From: Microseira wollei NIES-4236
GTDB taxonomy: Bacteria > Cyanobacteriota > Cyanobacteriia > Cyanobacteriales > Aerosakkonemataceae
Length of the DNA stretch: 35,990 bases
Reading direction: 5' to 3'
NCBI RefSeq assembly: GCF_020521235.1
Contig: NZ_BLAY01000102.1
Location: 1-35,990, forward strand
Numbering within the stretch: position 1 is the first letter of the stretch; each line of letters opens with the position of its first letter. The position numbers were made by a program, and so were the translations under genes. The notes under the pieces are model-generated. The model did not search any database, had not been told where the DNA came from, and was given only the letters and a program-made list of their open reading frames with translations. Below, one piece after another: positions 24,607 through 33,163 of the stretch.

Positions 24607-25763
24607 AGAAACCGATTAAGTTTAAACCAGGGGATTACAAAACCTGGTACAATCGAGGGATAGCACTAAAGAATACGGGAAAGTGGGCAGAGGCAATACG
24701 TGCTGAAGCACACGCTTTATCGAACGCAGCGTTCGATAAAGCGATCGCATCCAAAACCGACTACGACCAAGCTTGGCAAAACCGGGGAATCGCACTTAGC
24801 GATTTGGGACGATTTGAAGAGGCAATTGCTTCTTACGATATGGCGTTAAAGTTCCAACCGGGGAATCGGGAAGCTTGGTACTATCGAGGGGTGGCGCTGA
24901 AGAATTTGGGACGGTTGAATGATGCGATTGCTTCGTTTGATAATGCGATTGTCTGGAAAGCAAACTATTACCAAGCTTGGAATAATCGCGGGGTAGCGCT
25001 GAAAAGTTTGGGACGCCTCCAAGATGCGATAGCTTGCTTCGATAAAGCGATTGAATCGAACTCCAAATATCACCAAGCTTGGAATAATCGAGGCTTGATT
25101 CTCAACGAATGGAAACGGTTTGAAGAAGCACTGACTTGCTTTGATAAAGCGATTGAATTTAATCCCGGCGATCATAAAGCTTGGTACAATCGCGGTGTGA
25201 CTTTAGGGCATTTAGGTCGAGAGTCAGAAGAAATCACCAGTTTAGATACCGCATTGAGCATTCAACCAGATTACTATCTAGCTTGGTATAACCGGGGAAG
25301 AGCGCTGGAAAATTTAGGCCGTTTAGAAGCATCCCTTGCGAGTTACGATAAAGCGATTGAATTAAAATTCGACTACTACCAAGCTTGGGAAAATCGCGGA
25401 TACGTCCTGGGAAGTTTGGGACGGCATAAAGAAGAAATTGCTTGCTACGATAAAGTCTTGCAAGTGCATCCAAATTACCATATGGTCTGGAACAATCGGG
25501 GCATTGCGCTGATGTATTTAGCGCGATTTGATGAAGCGATTGCTAGCTACGACAAAGCTATAGCACTTCAACCCAATTATTACCCAGCTTGGTACAGCAA
25601 AGCTTGCTGTTATGCGTTGCAAGACAATGTAGAATTAGCTATTAAAAGTTTGCAAGAAGCTATTCAATTAAATCCAGAAAAATGTATTGAAGCTGCAAAA
25701 ACAGACTCATATTTTGGCGGTATTCGCAAAGATGAGCGATTTCAGGCGTTGCTGCAAAACTAA
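24603..25763 (+). CDS. TPR repeat protein (about 10 repeats)
   Basis: This 386-residue paralogue of the preceding protein starts inside its stop (ATGA). About ten TPRs are visible, then the cap YSKACCYALQDNVELAIKSLQEAIQL and DSYFGGIRKDERFQALLQ. The first TPR is odd: EAIRAEAHALSNAAFDKAI replaces the usual EAIASFDKAI, about nine extra residues at the turn between helices, encoded by a palindromic DNA insert at 24700-24742. Transcription should end at the hairpin 25765-25794. Partner unknown. Confidence 0.93.
   Translation: MKKPIKFKPGDYKTWYNRGIALKNTGKWAEAIRAEAHALSNAAFDKAIASKTDYDQAWQNRGIALSDLGRFEEAIASYDMALKFQPGNREAWYYRGVALKNLGRLNDAIASFDNAIVWKANYYQAWNNRGVALKSLGRLQDAIACFDKAIESNSKYHQAWNNRGLILNEWKRFEEALTCFDKAIEFNPGDHKAWYNRGVTLGHLGRESEEITSLDTALSIQPDYYLAWYNRGRALENLGRLEASLASYDKAIELKFDYYQAWENRGYVLGSLGRHKEEIACYDKVLQVHPNYHMVWNNRGIALMYLARFDEAIASYDKAIALQPNYYPAWYSKACCYALQDNVELAIKSLQEAIQLNPEKCIEAAKTDSYFGGIRKDERFQALLQN
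24700..24742 (+). repeat. In-frame palindromic insert in a TPR gene
   Basis: GCTTTATCGAACG (24714-24726) is exactly complementary to CGTTCGATAAAGC (24730-24742), preceded by a small GTGC-TGAA-GCAC hairpin. The extra DNA is a multiple of three and encodes about nine residues absent from all other TPRs in the window. Confidence 0.7.
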
Positions 25764-25795
25764 AGAGCAGCTTAGCCATTAAGCTAAGCTGCTCT
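25764..25795. terminator. Strong hairpin at the end of the TPR operon
   Basis: GAGCAGCTTAGC (25765-25776) pairs perfectly with GCTAAGCTGCTC (25783-25794). It lies one base after the TPR stop and between convergent genes, so it may serve both. No U-tract follows on the plus strand. Confidence 0.7.
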
Positions 25796-25848
25796 CGCAA
25801 CGAATCTTCAATTGCTTATCATTTCACCTTAAAGTTCAACTCAAATCC

Positions 25849-25965
25849 TTAAAAAAGACCCAGCAGGATGAGGAAAGTAAAGGCGCACAACACCAAGAAG
25901 ATTGAAATCAGGATGTTGGCTATACTGTGGTCATGGGTCATCGTTTCATGTGTTTTGTCTGTCAT
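25849..25965 (-). CDS. 38-residue single-pass membrane protein
   Basis: Too short for ordinary gene calling, but well supported. ATG 25965 is preceded by GGAG with seven bases between (GGAGATTCTTATG). The product begins MTDKTHETMTHDHSIANILI and continues through a hydrophobic helix SIFLVLCAFTFLILLGLF to the C-terminus. The N-terminal 15 residues are polar and His/Thr-rich; the rest is one membrane helix. Size and shape recall small subunits of photosynthetic or respiratory complexes, but I cannot match it to a named one. It converges on the TPR operon. Confidence 0.65.
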   Translation of the reverse strand: MTDKTHETMTHDHSIANILISIFLVLCAFTFLILLGLF

Positions 25966-26580
25966 AAGAATCTCCACACAAATTTCAAAAAGCTTGGATT
26001 TAATTATAAAAGGCCGTTTCCAGGCTTGGGTCGATCGATTAAAATAGTTTTCAAATATTCATTTCACTTCAAGAAAAAAGCTGGTTTTATTAAGTTTTGT
26101 ATCTGAAAAAATAGCCGGTTTTCAATTTTATTCTACAGGAATCCCTTGCCATCAGCATGATAATTTTTCATCTACTATAAAAAATGAGCATTATTACTTA
26201 AGAGAGATGAAATTTTTATATGTAACAAAAGAATAAGCAATCTCTGCCTTTAGGTAGAGGCGCAGAGCAATCGCTGAACGGCATTTTGGACGATTGTTGG
26301 TCAATTCATAACGGGTTTCACCCTCACCAAAAGTTGCCCAAATTTGGGCGATCGCTCCAACAGGTGAGGGAAAAATATCGTGTCTAGAATTAGCCGCAGA
26401 AGCACTGCTCCTTGCTCTGTGGGTAAAGGGGATATTTCGTGAAAATTGGTTCCGACAGAGGCTTTTAGAGCCTCTGAGGCAGAGGGTTTTTGTTTTTTGT
26501 TGCCGACTCGGTATCCCATCCCCGATTAATTCACCAGCATTGTATTGACGTTAAATCCAAAACTAACTTAGAAAACTGTT
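25966..26580. other. Long intergenic region before sucrose synthase
   Basis: AT-rich DNA (25980-26230) is followed by mixed sequence with a HIP1 site near 26348. A hairpin at 26456-26476 (CAGAGGCT/AGCCTCTG) overlaps a second, CCTCTG-AGG-CAGAGG (26471-26485), then GGTTTTTGTTTTTTG. This may be a terminator or leader structure upstream of the sucrose synthase. A 72-codon minus-strand frame at 26301-26519 has no supporting signal. No RNA gene recognised. Confidence 0.5.
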
Positions 26581-29001
26581 ATGACCGAATTGCTTCAAAA
26601 CGTTCTCAACAGCGATGAAAAGAAAGACCTGCAACAGTTGATCGCCGATTTGCGCCATCAAGACAAGCGATACTTATTGCGAAACGACATTCTGACGGCT
26701 TTTTCTACCTACTGCAAGAATCACAATAAGCCGGAACATTTTTACAATGCTTCCCATTTAGGCCGGTTAATTTATTATACCCAGGAAATTATTTTAGAAA
26801 AAGGCAGTCTCTGCCTGATCGTCCGGCCTAAAATTGCCTCGCAAGAAATCTATCGCCTGACAGATGAATTGAAATGCGAACCGATGACAGTGCAGCAATT
26901 GCTTGACGAACGCGACTTGCTGGTTAACCGTTTTCATCCCGAAGAAGGCGACCTCTTAGAACTAGATTTTGGCCCCTTTTACGACTATTCGCCAACGATT
27001 CGCGACCCCAAAAACATCGGCAAAGGGGTGCAATTCCTCAACCGTTTCCTATCGAGCAAATTGTTTGAAGACTCGCGGCAGTGGTTGCAAGCTTTGTATA
27101 AATTTTTGAGCCTACACTCTTACAACAACCAACAACTGTTGATTAACGATAAAATTCAATCGTGTCAGCATCTTTCTGACCAAGTTAAGCAAGCTTTGAC
27201 CTTTTTAAATTCGCGTCCAGATAACGAACCTTACGAAAAATTACGGTTTGATTTGCAAGCAATGGGGTTTGAACCGGGGTGGGGAAACACTGCCGGACGA
27301 GTGGGGGAAACCCTGGGACTTTTAGACGAATTGATCGACTCCCCGGATCACCAAACCCTGGAAGCATTTTTAACCCGAATTCCGATGATTTTTCGCATCG
27401 TTTTGGTATCTCCCCACGGTTGGTTTGGGCAAGAAGATGTGTTGGGGCGTCCCGATACTGGCGGTCAAGTCGTCTACGTTCTCGACCAAGCTAGAAGTCT
27501 GGAACAGCAAATGGAAGAACATATTAAATTGGCTGGTTTAGATGGTTTGGGCGTGGGTGCCAAAGTGATTATTCTCACCCGTTTAATTCCCAACAATGAC
27601 GGCACTCGCAGCAACCAACGGTTAGAAAAAGTTTACGAGACAGAAAATGCCTGGATTTTGCGCGTTCCTTTCCGGGAATTTAATCCCAAAATCGCTCATA
27701 ACTGGATTTCGCGGTTTGAGATTTGGCCTTATTTAGAAACCTACGCCATCGATGCAGAAAAAGAATTGCTGGCAGAATTTGAGGGACGCCCCGATCTAAT
27801 TGTTGGCAATTATTCTGATGGAAATTTGGTAGCGTTTCTGCTGGCACGCCGCCTCAAGGTAACCCAGTGCATCATTGCCCACGCTTTAGAGAAATCTAAA
27901 TATCTGTTTAGCAACCTCTATTGGCAAGATTTGGAAGAGAAATATCATTTTTCCCTGCAATTTACCGCCGATTTGTTGGCGATGAATGCGGCGAATTTCG
28001 TCATCAGCAGTACTTATCAAGAAATTGTCGGAACGCCGGATAGCGTCGGACAGTACGAGTCTTACAAGTGCTTCACAATGCCAGAGTTATATCACGTCGT
28101 GAATGGGGTGGAATTGTTCAGTCCTAAATTCAATGTCGTGCCGCCTGGAGTGAACGAAAATGTGTATTTTCCCTACACTCGAATAGAAGACCGGAATGAA
28201 AGCGATCGCGCGCGTCTAGAAGCAATGCTTTTCACCCAAGAAGATCCGACACAAATCTTTGGCAAACTCGACGATCCCAACAAGCGACCCATCTTTTCAA
28301 TGGCACGCCTCGATCGGATTAAAAACCTCACCGGATTAGCAGAATGCTTTGGGAAAAGTAAGGAATTGCAAGAGCATTGTAACTTAATTTTAGTAGCAGG
28401 TAAATTGCGCGTCGAGGAATCGGGCGATAACGAAGAACGCGATGAAATCATCAAACTTTACCGGATAATTGAAGAATACAATCTCCACGGTAAAATCCGC
28501 TGGTTGGGCGTGCGCTTACCCAAAGGCGAATCCGGGGAAATTTATCGCGTCATAGCAGATCGTCAGGGAATTTTTGTGCAACCAGCATTATTTGAAGCGT
28601 TTGGTTTGACAATTTTAGAAGCGATGATTTCCGGTTTACCCACCTTTGCGACTCAGTTTGGCGGCCCGCTGGAGATTATTCAAGATAAATTCAATGGATT
28701 TTACATCAATCCGACGCATTTAGAGGAAACGGCGGCGAAAATATTGGCGTTTGTTACTGAGTGCGATCGCCATCCCAAATACTGGCAAGAAATTTCCCAG
28801 CGAGGTATCGAACGAGTTTACAGCACCTATACCTGGAAAATTCACAGCACCAAACTGCTATCCCTAGCCAAAATTTACGGGTTCTGGAATTTTACCTCCC
28901 AAGAAAACCGCGAGGATTTGTTGCGCTACGTTGAATCGCTGTTTTATTTACTTTATAAACCCAAGGCGCAACAGTTGTTAGAGCAACACATGCATCGGTA
29001 A
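26581..29001 (+). CDS. susA: Sucrose synthase
   Basis: Sucrose synthase reversibly transfers glucose between sucrose and a nucleotide diphosphate; in cyanobacteria it mainly cleaves sucrose to ADP- or UDP-glucose. The 806-residue length is full. An N-terminal regulatory region (1-260) precedes the GT-B catalytic part, which starts MIFRIVLVSPHGWFGQEDVL then GRPDTGGQVVYVLDQARSLE (about residues 290-309). The E-X7-E motif of retaining GT4 enzymes is Glu672/Glu680 in FEAFGLTILEAM. LVAGKLRVEES is also conserved. The ATG at 26581 lacks a clear Shine-Dalgarno. No sucrose-phosphate synthase lies nearby. Confidence 0.97.
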   Translation: MTELLQNVLNSDEKKDLQQLIADLRHQDKRYLLRNDILTAFSTYCKNHNKPEHFYNASHLGRLIYYTQEIILEKGSLCLIVRPKIASQEIYRLTDELKCEPMTVQQLLDERDLLVNRFHPEEGDLLELDFGPFYDYSPTIRDPKNIGKGVQFLNRFLSSKLFEDSRQWLQALYKFLSLHSYNNQQLLINDKIQSCQHLSDQVKQALTFLNSRPDNEPYEKLRFDLQAMGFEPGWGNTAGRVGETLGLLDELIDSPDHQTLEAFLTRIPMIFRIVLVSPHGWFGQEDVLGRPDTGGQVVYVLDQARSLEQQMEEHIKLAGLDGLGVGAKVIILTRLIPNNDGTRSNQRLEKVYETENAWILRVPFREFNPKIAHNWISRFEIWPYLETYAIDAEKELLAEFEGRPDLIVGNYSDGNLVAFLLARRLKVTQCIIAHALEKSKYLFSNLYWQDLEEKYHFSLQFTADLLAMNAANFVISSTYQEIVGTPDSVGQYESYKCFTMPELYHVVNGVELFSPKFNVVPPGVNENVYFPYTRIEDRNESDRARLEAMLFTQEDPTQIFGKLDDPNKRPIFSMARLDRIKNLTGLAECFGKSKELQEHCNLILVAGKLRVEESGDNEERDEIIKLYRIIEEYNLHGKIRWLGVRLPKGESGEIYRVIADRQGIFVQPALFEAFGLTILEAMISGLPTFATQFGGPLEIIQDKFNGFYINPTHLEETAAKILAFVTECDRHPKYWQEISQRGIERVYSTYTWKIHSTKLLSLAKIYGFWNFTSQENREDLLRYVESLFYLLYKPKAQQLLEQHMHR

Positions 29002-29005
29002 TGGG

Positions 29006-29054
29006 TAATTGGTAATTGGTAATTGCTAATTGCTAATTGCTAATTGCTAATTAC
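29006..29054. repeat. Seven tandem heptamers TAATTGS
   Basis: Reads TAATTGG twice, TAATTGC four times and TAATTAC once, beginning four bases after the sucrose synthase stop. This is a short tandemly repeated sequence of the kind common in filamentous cyanobacteria. Confidence 0.95.
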
Positions 29055-29355
29055 TTTCTTCGCGTTTCTTTTCTTTTACCTATGTGTTGGGAGTAGTAAT
29101 TGCCCACCTGCTCACCTGCTCACCCGCCCCTTGTGACACTTGACCGACTGGCACCGATCCCAAGCGGGCTGGAGAGTTTTCATCTTTTGAGGATGAAGCG
29201 CTCGCTGGTATTGAAAAATCGCTCCTCAAGGCCACCATAACCGATGACCCATGACCGATGACCGATTCCATGTCACTTGAAAAACTGGTAGCGATCGCAC
29301 CAAAATCTCCAACTAGAATTCTAGATTGGAATTCAAGAGATTCCCAGGAGTTGAA
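29055..29355. other. Intergenic region with short tandem words
   Basis: CACCTGCT units (29104-29124) and ACCGATGACC units (29239-29266) form two more short tandem runs. A HIP1 site lies near 29292. The end should hold the promoter of the Coq4-family gene. A 102-codon minus-strand frame here is repeat-derived and not supported. Confidence 0.6.
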
Positions 29356-30021
29356 ATGTACATACCAGAACTGAAACGAGAAATCCAACCCGAATATGTA
29401 AATGGGTTAATAGCATTTATTGATTATGCTAGAGATGTTTCTAAAACAGATTACGTTTTCGATATGTCGGAAGCCTTTCGCCATACCGATAGCAATAAAT
29501 TGGCAACCGAGTATATGAAATCTCTACCGGGCGTTCAACAACTTATTGCAGAACGTTATCTAGCCGCCACTCCGGATATGGAAGCATTGCTAAAATTACC
29601 GGAAGATTCCCTGGGTTATGTTTTTGCTTACAAGATGAAGGCAGCTAATTTTGACCCAGAGTTTTATCGGAAAATTCTGGTTCTAGACGATACAACCTAC
29701 CTAGCATTACGCATCCGGCAAACTCACGATATTTGGCATACAGTTACGGGTTTTGGCACCGACGTAGCGGGAGAAGTAGGTTTGCAAGCATTTTATCTAG
29801 CTCAAACTCATGGCCCTTTATCGATGGCTATTATGGCAGGATTCATTTTGAATACGTTGCTTAAGTCCTCCCAAGATTTGACTCACATTATGAATGCAGT
29901 CAGTCAAGGATATAGCATGGGGATAAAAGCTAAACCTTTCCTAGCGCAAAAGTGGGAAGAATGTTGGGAAAAGCCTTTAGCAGAATTGCGGTCAGAATTG
30001 GGAGTTGAAGCTGTTAGTTAA
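29356..30021 (+). CDS. Coq4-family protein
   Basis: ATG 29356 is set by AGGAG six bases upstream (29346-29350) and gives 221 residues; an upstream in-frame TTG is unlikely. The Coq4 zinc motif HDxxH-x11-E is intact as His124, Asp125, His128 and Glu140 (RQTHDIWHTVTGFGTDVAGE). In mitochondria Coq4 supports ubiquinone synthesis and has been linked to ring decarboxylation/hydroxylation. Cyanobacteria make plastoquinone, not ubiquinone, so the role here must differ or lie in another quinone or lipid step. Stand-alone gene; a palindromic repeat abuts its stop codon. Confidence 0.9.
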   Translation: MYIPELKREIQPEYVNGLIAFIDYARDVSKTDYVFDMSEAFRHTDSNKLATEYMKSLPGVQQLIAERYLAATPDMEALLKLPEDSLGYVFAYKMKAANFDPEFYRKILVLDDTTYLALRIRQTHDIWHTVTGFGTDVAGEVGLQAFYLAQTHGPLSMAIMAGFILNTLLKSSQDLTHIMNAVSQGYSMGIKAKPFLAQKWEECWEKPLAELRSELGVEAVS

Positions 30022-30140
30022 TATAGCGGATTGCAGTCCCATGAGGTACAGCGCACGTTTGTGTAGCGGCAGCATTAATGCTGCCGCTACACAAACGAAG
30101 CCTTAAGGCTTTCCCTCACACGAAAAGCAATCTGCTGTAA
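30022..30140. repeat. 119-bp palindromic element, copy 1
   Basis: Begins TATAGCGGATTGCAG directly after the Coq4 stop and ends GCAATCTGCTGTAA. The centre, 30057-30096, is a perfect 40-bp palindrome (GTTTGTGTAGCGGCAGCATT and its complement). Same length and ends as the copy at 30234, so probably a mobile MITE or REP-type unit. Confidence 0.9.
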
Positions 30141-30166
30141 TAGATCTAGTAAGGGCATTAAAACAG

Positions 30167-30228
30167 GTTTGTAGTTGCGCTTTAGCGCTGTCTTCGCTTG
30201 ATTTGGCGAAGACAGCGCTACTACAAAC
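30167..30228. repeat. Hairpin repeat between the two 119-bp elements
   Basis: GTTTGTAGT plus AGCGCTGTCTTCGC pairs with GCGAAGACAGCGCT plus ACTACAAAC, leaving a short TTGATTTG loop. A different family from its neighbours. Confidence 0.85.
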
Positions 30229-30233
30229 CCAAT

Positions 30234-30352
30234 TATAGCGGATTGCAGCCGTATGAGGTACGGCTTCGTTTGTATAGCGGCAGCATTAATGCTGCCGCTA
30301 TACAAACGAAGCGCCAAAGGGCTGTACCTCACTCACTTGCAATCTGCTGTAA
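30234..30352. repeat. 119-bp palindromic element, copy 2
   Basis: Same ends as copy 1 (TATAGCGGATTGCAG; GCAATCTGCTGTAA). The centre, 30263-30312, is a perfect 50-bp palindrome. Where copy 1 has GTGTAG/CTACAC this copy has GTATAG/CTATAC, so both arms changed together. Confidence 0.9.
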
Positions 30353-30421
30353 ATGTGCCAGTTGCGTAAGTCCTGACCTTGAAGCGATCGCTGTTTCCAG
30401 TCGATTCAGAAACCAGGAAAC

Positions 30422-32734
30422 CTACGGCACCCGCCAAACTTTGATAGTGCCGTCAGAACTAGAACTGACGAGGGTTTTGCTATCGGGGGTGAAAGCGATC
30501 GCACTAACTCCACGAAAATGACTTTTGAGCGTGGTTTTCAACTGTCCAGTTTGCAGGTTCCATAGCTCAATAGTGCCGTCATAAAAACCAAAACTAGCGA
30601 GAGTCTGACTATCCGGACTGATAGCAATAGTTGCCTCACGTAACCAAGTTTGTTGCTTAACCGGGATTGTTCGCAGCAATTCACCAGTTTGTAGGTTCCA
30701 TAGTTCGATGAAGTCTGCTGTTTTGTATGTTGTGGTTGAACCGATTTGGCTTTGTACAATCTCACCCGTACTAGCAAGAATCCGACCATCCGGACTGATG
30801 ACGATGGAGTTAACCCTACTCAAACTCCCGGTAAGCGTATTTCTCAGTTCTCCAGTTTGCAGGTTCCATAACTTGATTGTGCCACCCCTATAGCTCCACG
30901 AGTTGAAACTGATGAGAGTTTTATTATCTGAACTAATAGCGATCGCTTTATCCCCGATACTGATTGTACGTATTAGTTCTCCCGTTTTTAGATTCCATAG
31001 CTTGGCAGTATTTCCACTACGCATAATTGTTGCGTATCCCGCTTGCTCGGTTATCATTTCTAAACCGCTAGTGACCAGAATCTGACCATTCTGGCTGATG
31101 GTAATAGAATCTCTCAAAGAATATTCCCCGGTATTAATGCTACGCAGCCATTCTCCAGTTCGCAAGTTCCATAACTCAATTGTTTCCAAACCCTTATTAA
31201 CGAGAATCTGACCATCTGGGCTGATGGCTGTGGCTCTATGAATACTAAAGTTATCAATGGGGATACTTCTCAGTTTTCCTGTTTGCAGGTTCCACAGCCT
31301 GATATCATTCATAAAGTTACTACTAATCAAAGTTTGACCATCTGGGCTAATGGCGATAGTACCAAAAGGAAAATCACCTTTACTTTTACTAAGGGTGCTT
31401 TTCAGTTTTCCTGTTTGTAAATTCCACAGCTTGATACCATTATTGTAGTCACTACTAATCAAGGTTTGACCATCTGGACTTATTACAATGCTAGAATTAA
31501 ACGTAGATGAATCATTGCAAAGAGTGTGTAATAGTGGAGCCTTTGGCCTAGAATTGCAATTCCAGAATCTTGCAACAGGTGAGATTATTTTCCCATCTAG
31601 GTAGGGATAAAAATAACGGAAAGAAAAAATAATGTCAGATAAACTGAACAAGAGAAATCCCGTCATTACTAACACCGCTATGATTCGCCAACGGATTCTA
31701 TTTTGAGCCTTTTTCGACAAAATGTTCTGACCCGTTTTATTTTGAAGCCGAGCGGTTGGTGTAGTAGTTTGGACTCGAATACTCTGTGAAGCAGGCGATT
31801 TAAAATGGCTTTCAATTTTTTCTAGACAATGCAAAATTTCTTTTGTATCTTGAGGCCGATTTCCAGGCAGGGGAGCCATTAGGTAATTAATCAAATCTGC
31901 TAAGGGTTTTGAGACATGCTTGGCACCGTTGCGCCAGAGCAAATTTCCTTGGGAATCTTCAGCAAAACTATTTGGAGGTCTACCTGTCAGCAAGTGAACA
32001 AACCTGCGTCCCAAAGCATAAAAATCTGATTGCGGCATCGCTCTACCATCCACTTGCTCTGGAGGCGTGTAACCCGCCGAAACCAACCCCGTTACCTGAT
32101 GTGCCCCACCAATTCTAGCCAGATAGGTGCTAGTAACTTCTCTCGCCGTGCCAAAATCAATCAAGACCAATTGATCTCTCTTATTTCCTAATTGGCTGGA
32201 GGAAATAGAAGGAGTACGCAGCATGATATTGGTTGGTTTAATATCCCGGTGAAAATACTGCTGCTGATGAACTTGACCTAAAATTATTGTTAATTGTTTT
32301 AACCAAGCAATTGCTTGCGCTTGACTAATGGGTTTATAGCTCCGCTTTCTAAGCAATTCTAGTAAATTCACACCCTCGATTTTTTCCATCACCAGGCAGT
32401 GCAATGGCTCGGTGCTATCTTTAGGTTGAAAAGTAAAGTATCCCTTTGCCTCAACTTTGGGAATTCCTGGATGGCGCAACTGACTTAAAACTTTAGCTTC
32501 TTGCTGGAATAGAGAAACGGCTTTGGGATCGTTGTTGCTCAAAACTTTCAATACTTTAGGCGTACCACCATCATCCACTTCAAAGGTTTTACCAAAACCA
32601 CCTTCACCTAGAAATCGAACAACTCGGTAGCGACCTTGCAGCAATAAATCAGAACCGCAGTGACAGCAAGTTTCGCTGTTAGCATTTAATCGTTCAGCGG
32701 AGTTAGAACACTTGGGGTTTAGACAGTAACTCAC
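30422..32734 (-). CDS. Ser/Thr kinase with WD40 sensor domain
   Basis: This is a 770-residue fusion. It opens with a zinc ribbon (Cys4, Cys9, Cys23 or Cys24, Cys26). A Hanks-type kinase domain follows (about 36-310): GEGGFGKTF (43-51), Lys63 in VLKVL, HRDIKPTN (162-169), DFG (193-195), SAGYTPPEQ in the activation segment. A linker leads to one membrane helix near 348-372 (IIAVLVMTGFLLFSLSDIIF), then WD40 repeats from about 415 to the end (SPDGQTLISS, IKLWNLQTGKL). The topology implies a cytosolic kinase with the propeller across the membrane. No repeat insert is seen in the linker before DFG, unlike its two paralogues. Confidence 0.94.
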   Translation of the reverse strand: MSYCLNPKCSNSAERLNANSETCCHCGSDLLLQGRYRVVRFLGEGGFGKTFEVDDGGTPKVLKVLSNNDPKAVSLFQQEAKVLSQLRHPGIPKVEAKGYFTFQPKDSTEPLHCLVMEKIEGVNLLELLRKRSYKPISQAQAIAWLKQLTIILGQVHQQQYFHRDIKPTNIMLRTPSISSSQLGNKRDQLVLIDFGTAREVTSTYLARIGGAHQVTGLVSAGYTPPEQVDGRAMPQSDFYALGRRFVHLLTGRPPNSFAEDSQGNLLWRNGAKHVSKPLADLINYLMAPLPGNRPQDTKEILHCLEKIESHFKSPASQSIRVQTTTPTARLQNKTGQNILSKKAQNRIRWRIIAVLVMTGFLLFSLSDIIFSFRYFYPYLDGKIISPVARFWNCNSRPKAPLLHTLCNDSSTFNSSIVISPDGQTLISSDYNNGIKLWNLQTGKLKSTLSKSKGDFPFGTIAISPDGQTLISSNFMNDIRLWNLQTGKLRSIPIDNFSIHRATAISPDGQILVNKGLETIELWNLRTGEWLRSINTGEYSLRDSITISQNGQILVTSGLEMITEQAGYATIMRSGNTAKLWNLKTGELIRTISIGDKAIAISSDNKTLISFNSWSYRGGTIKLWNLQTGELRNTLTGSLSRVNSIVISPDGRILASTGEIVQSQIGSTTTYKTADFIELWNLQTGELLRTIPVKQQTWLREATIAISPDSQTLASFGFYDGTIELWNLQTGQLKTTLKSHFRGVSAIAFTPDSKTLVSSSSDGTIKVWRVP

Positions 32735-32753
32735 GGCAGATTAATTCATCTAC

Positions 32754-32795
32754 AGGACTTACGTAAATTCAAAGCTAAGATGCAACCCCTGGTAG
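32754..32795. repeat. Half-end CAGGACTTACG and flanking sequence
   Basis: CAGGACTTACG (about 32754-32764) matches the end of the element at 35405, but no matching right end is close. Confidence 0.4.
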
Positions 32796-32937
32796 TAAGT
32801 AGGTGCAGGTAAATAAAGTGAAAATAGTTATCTAAGCATAGGGCGGGCAGAATGCCCACCCCACAAGAATTTCAGATCTCTTGTGGGGTGGGCGTCCCGC
32901 TTGCCCTGTGTTCAGTTTATTTATACTCACCTACTTA
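32796..32937. repeat. 142-bp nested palindromic element
   Basis: TAAGTAGGTG (32796-32805) pairs with CACCTACTTA (32928-32937). Inside, AAATAAA pairs with TTTATTT, and GGGCGGGC plus GCCCACCCCACAAGA pairs with TCTTGTGGGGTGGGC plus CCGCTTGCCC. No coding signal. It lies between kinase genes. Confidence 0.85.
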
Positions 32938-33020
32938 GGGTAGGCAATGCCGCCCTACTGCTCACCAAGATAACTTCGCGCAATTATCTACCAGGTCAAA
33001 AATTTACATAACTTAATCAT

Positions 33021-33121
33021 GACTTACGCTCACCCATCCGGGTTTCGATGAAAAATCGTCGATTTGGAACGAGAGATTGCAGCAAGAAACCCGGTTCCTA
33101 GGTTCCGAAGAGCGTAAGTTC
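33021..33121. repeat. Element with ACTTACGCT inverted ends
   Basis: GACTTACGCT (33021-33030) faces AGCGTAAGTTC (33111-33121). Inside is a GAAACCCGGTTCC copy of the GAAACCGGGTTTC family. It is related by its ends to 12449-12470 and 35405-35533. Confidence 0.6.
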
Positions 33122-33163
33122 TGTTAATTCCAACTGCGATCGCTCGTGACTTTAAAAAATACT

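Noticed and set aside
26301-26519. 72-codon minus-strand frame upstream of sucrose synthase
   Set aside because: It spans the hairpin at 26456-26485 and has no motif, ribosome site or neighbour support.
29080-29388. 102-codon minus-strand frame
   Set aside because: It consists largely of translated short tandem repeats and overlaps the Coq4-family start.
30087-30521. Frames inside the 119-bp palindromic elements
   Set aside because: The peptides on both strands are translations of the palindrome (LYSGSINAAAIQTK occurs on each strand).
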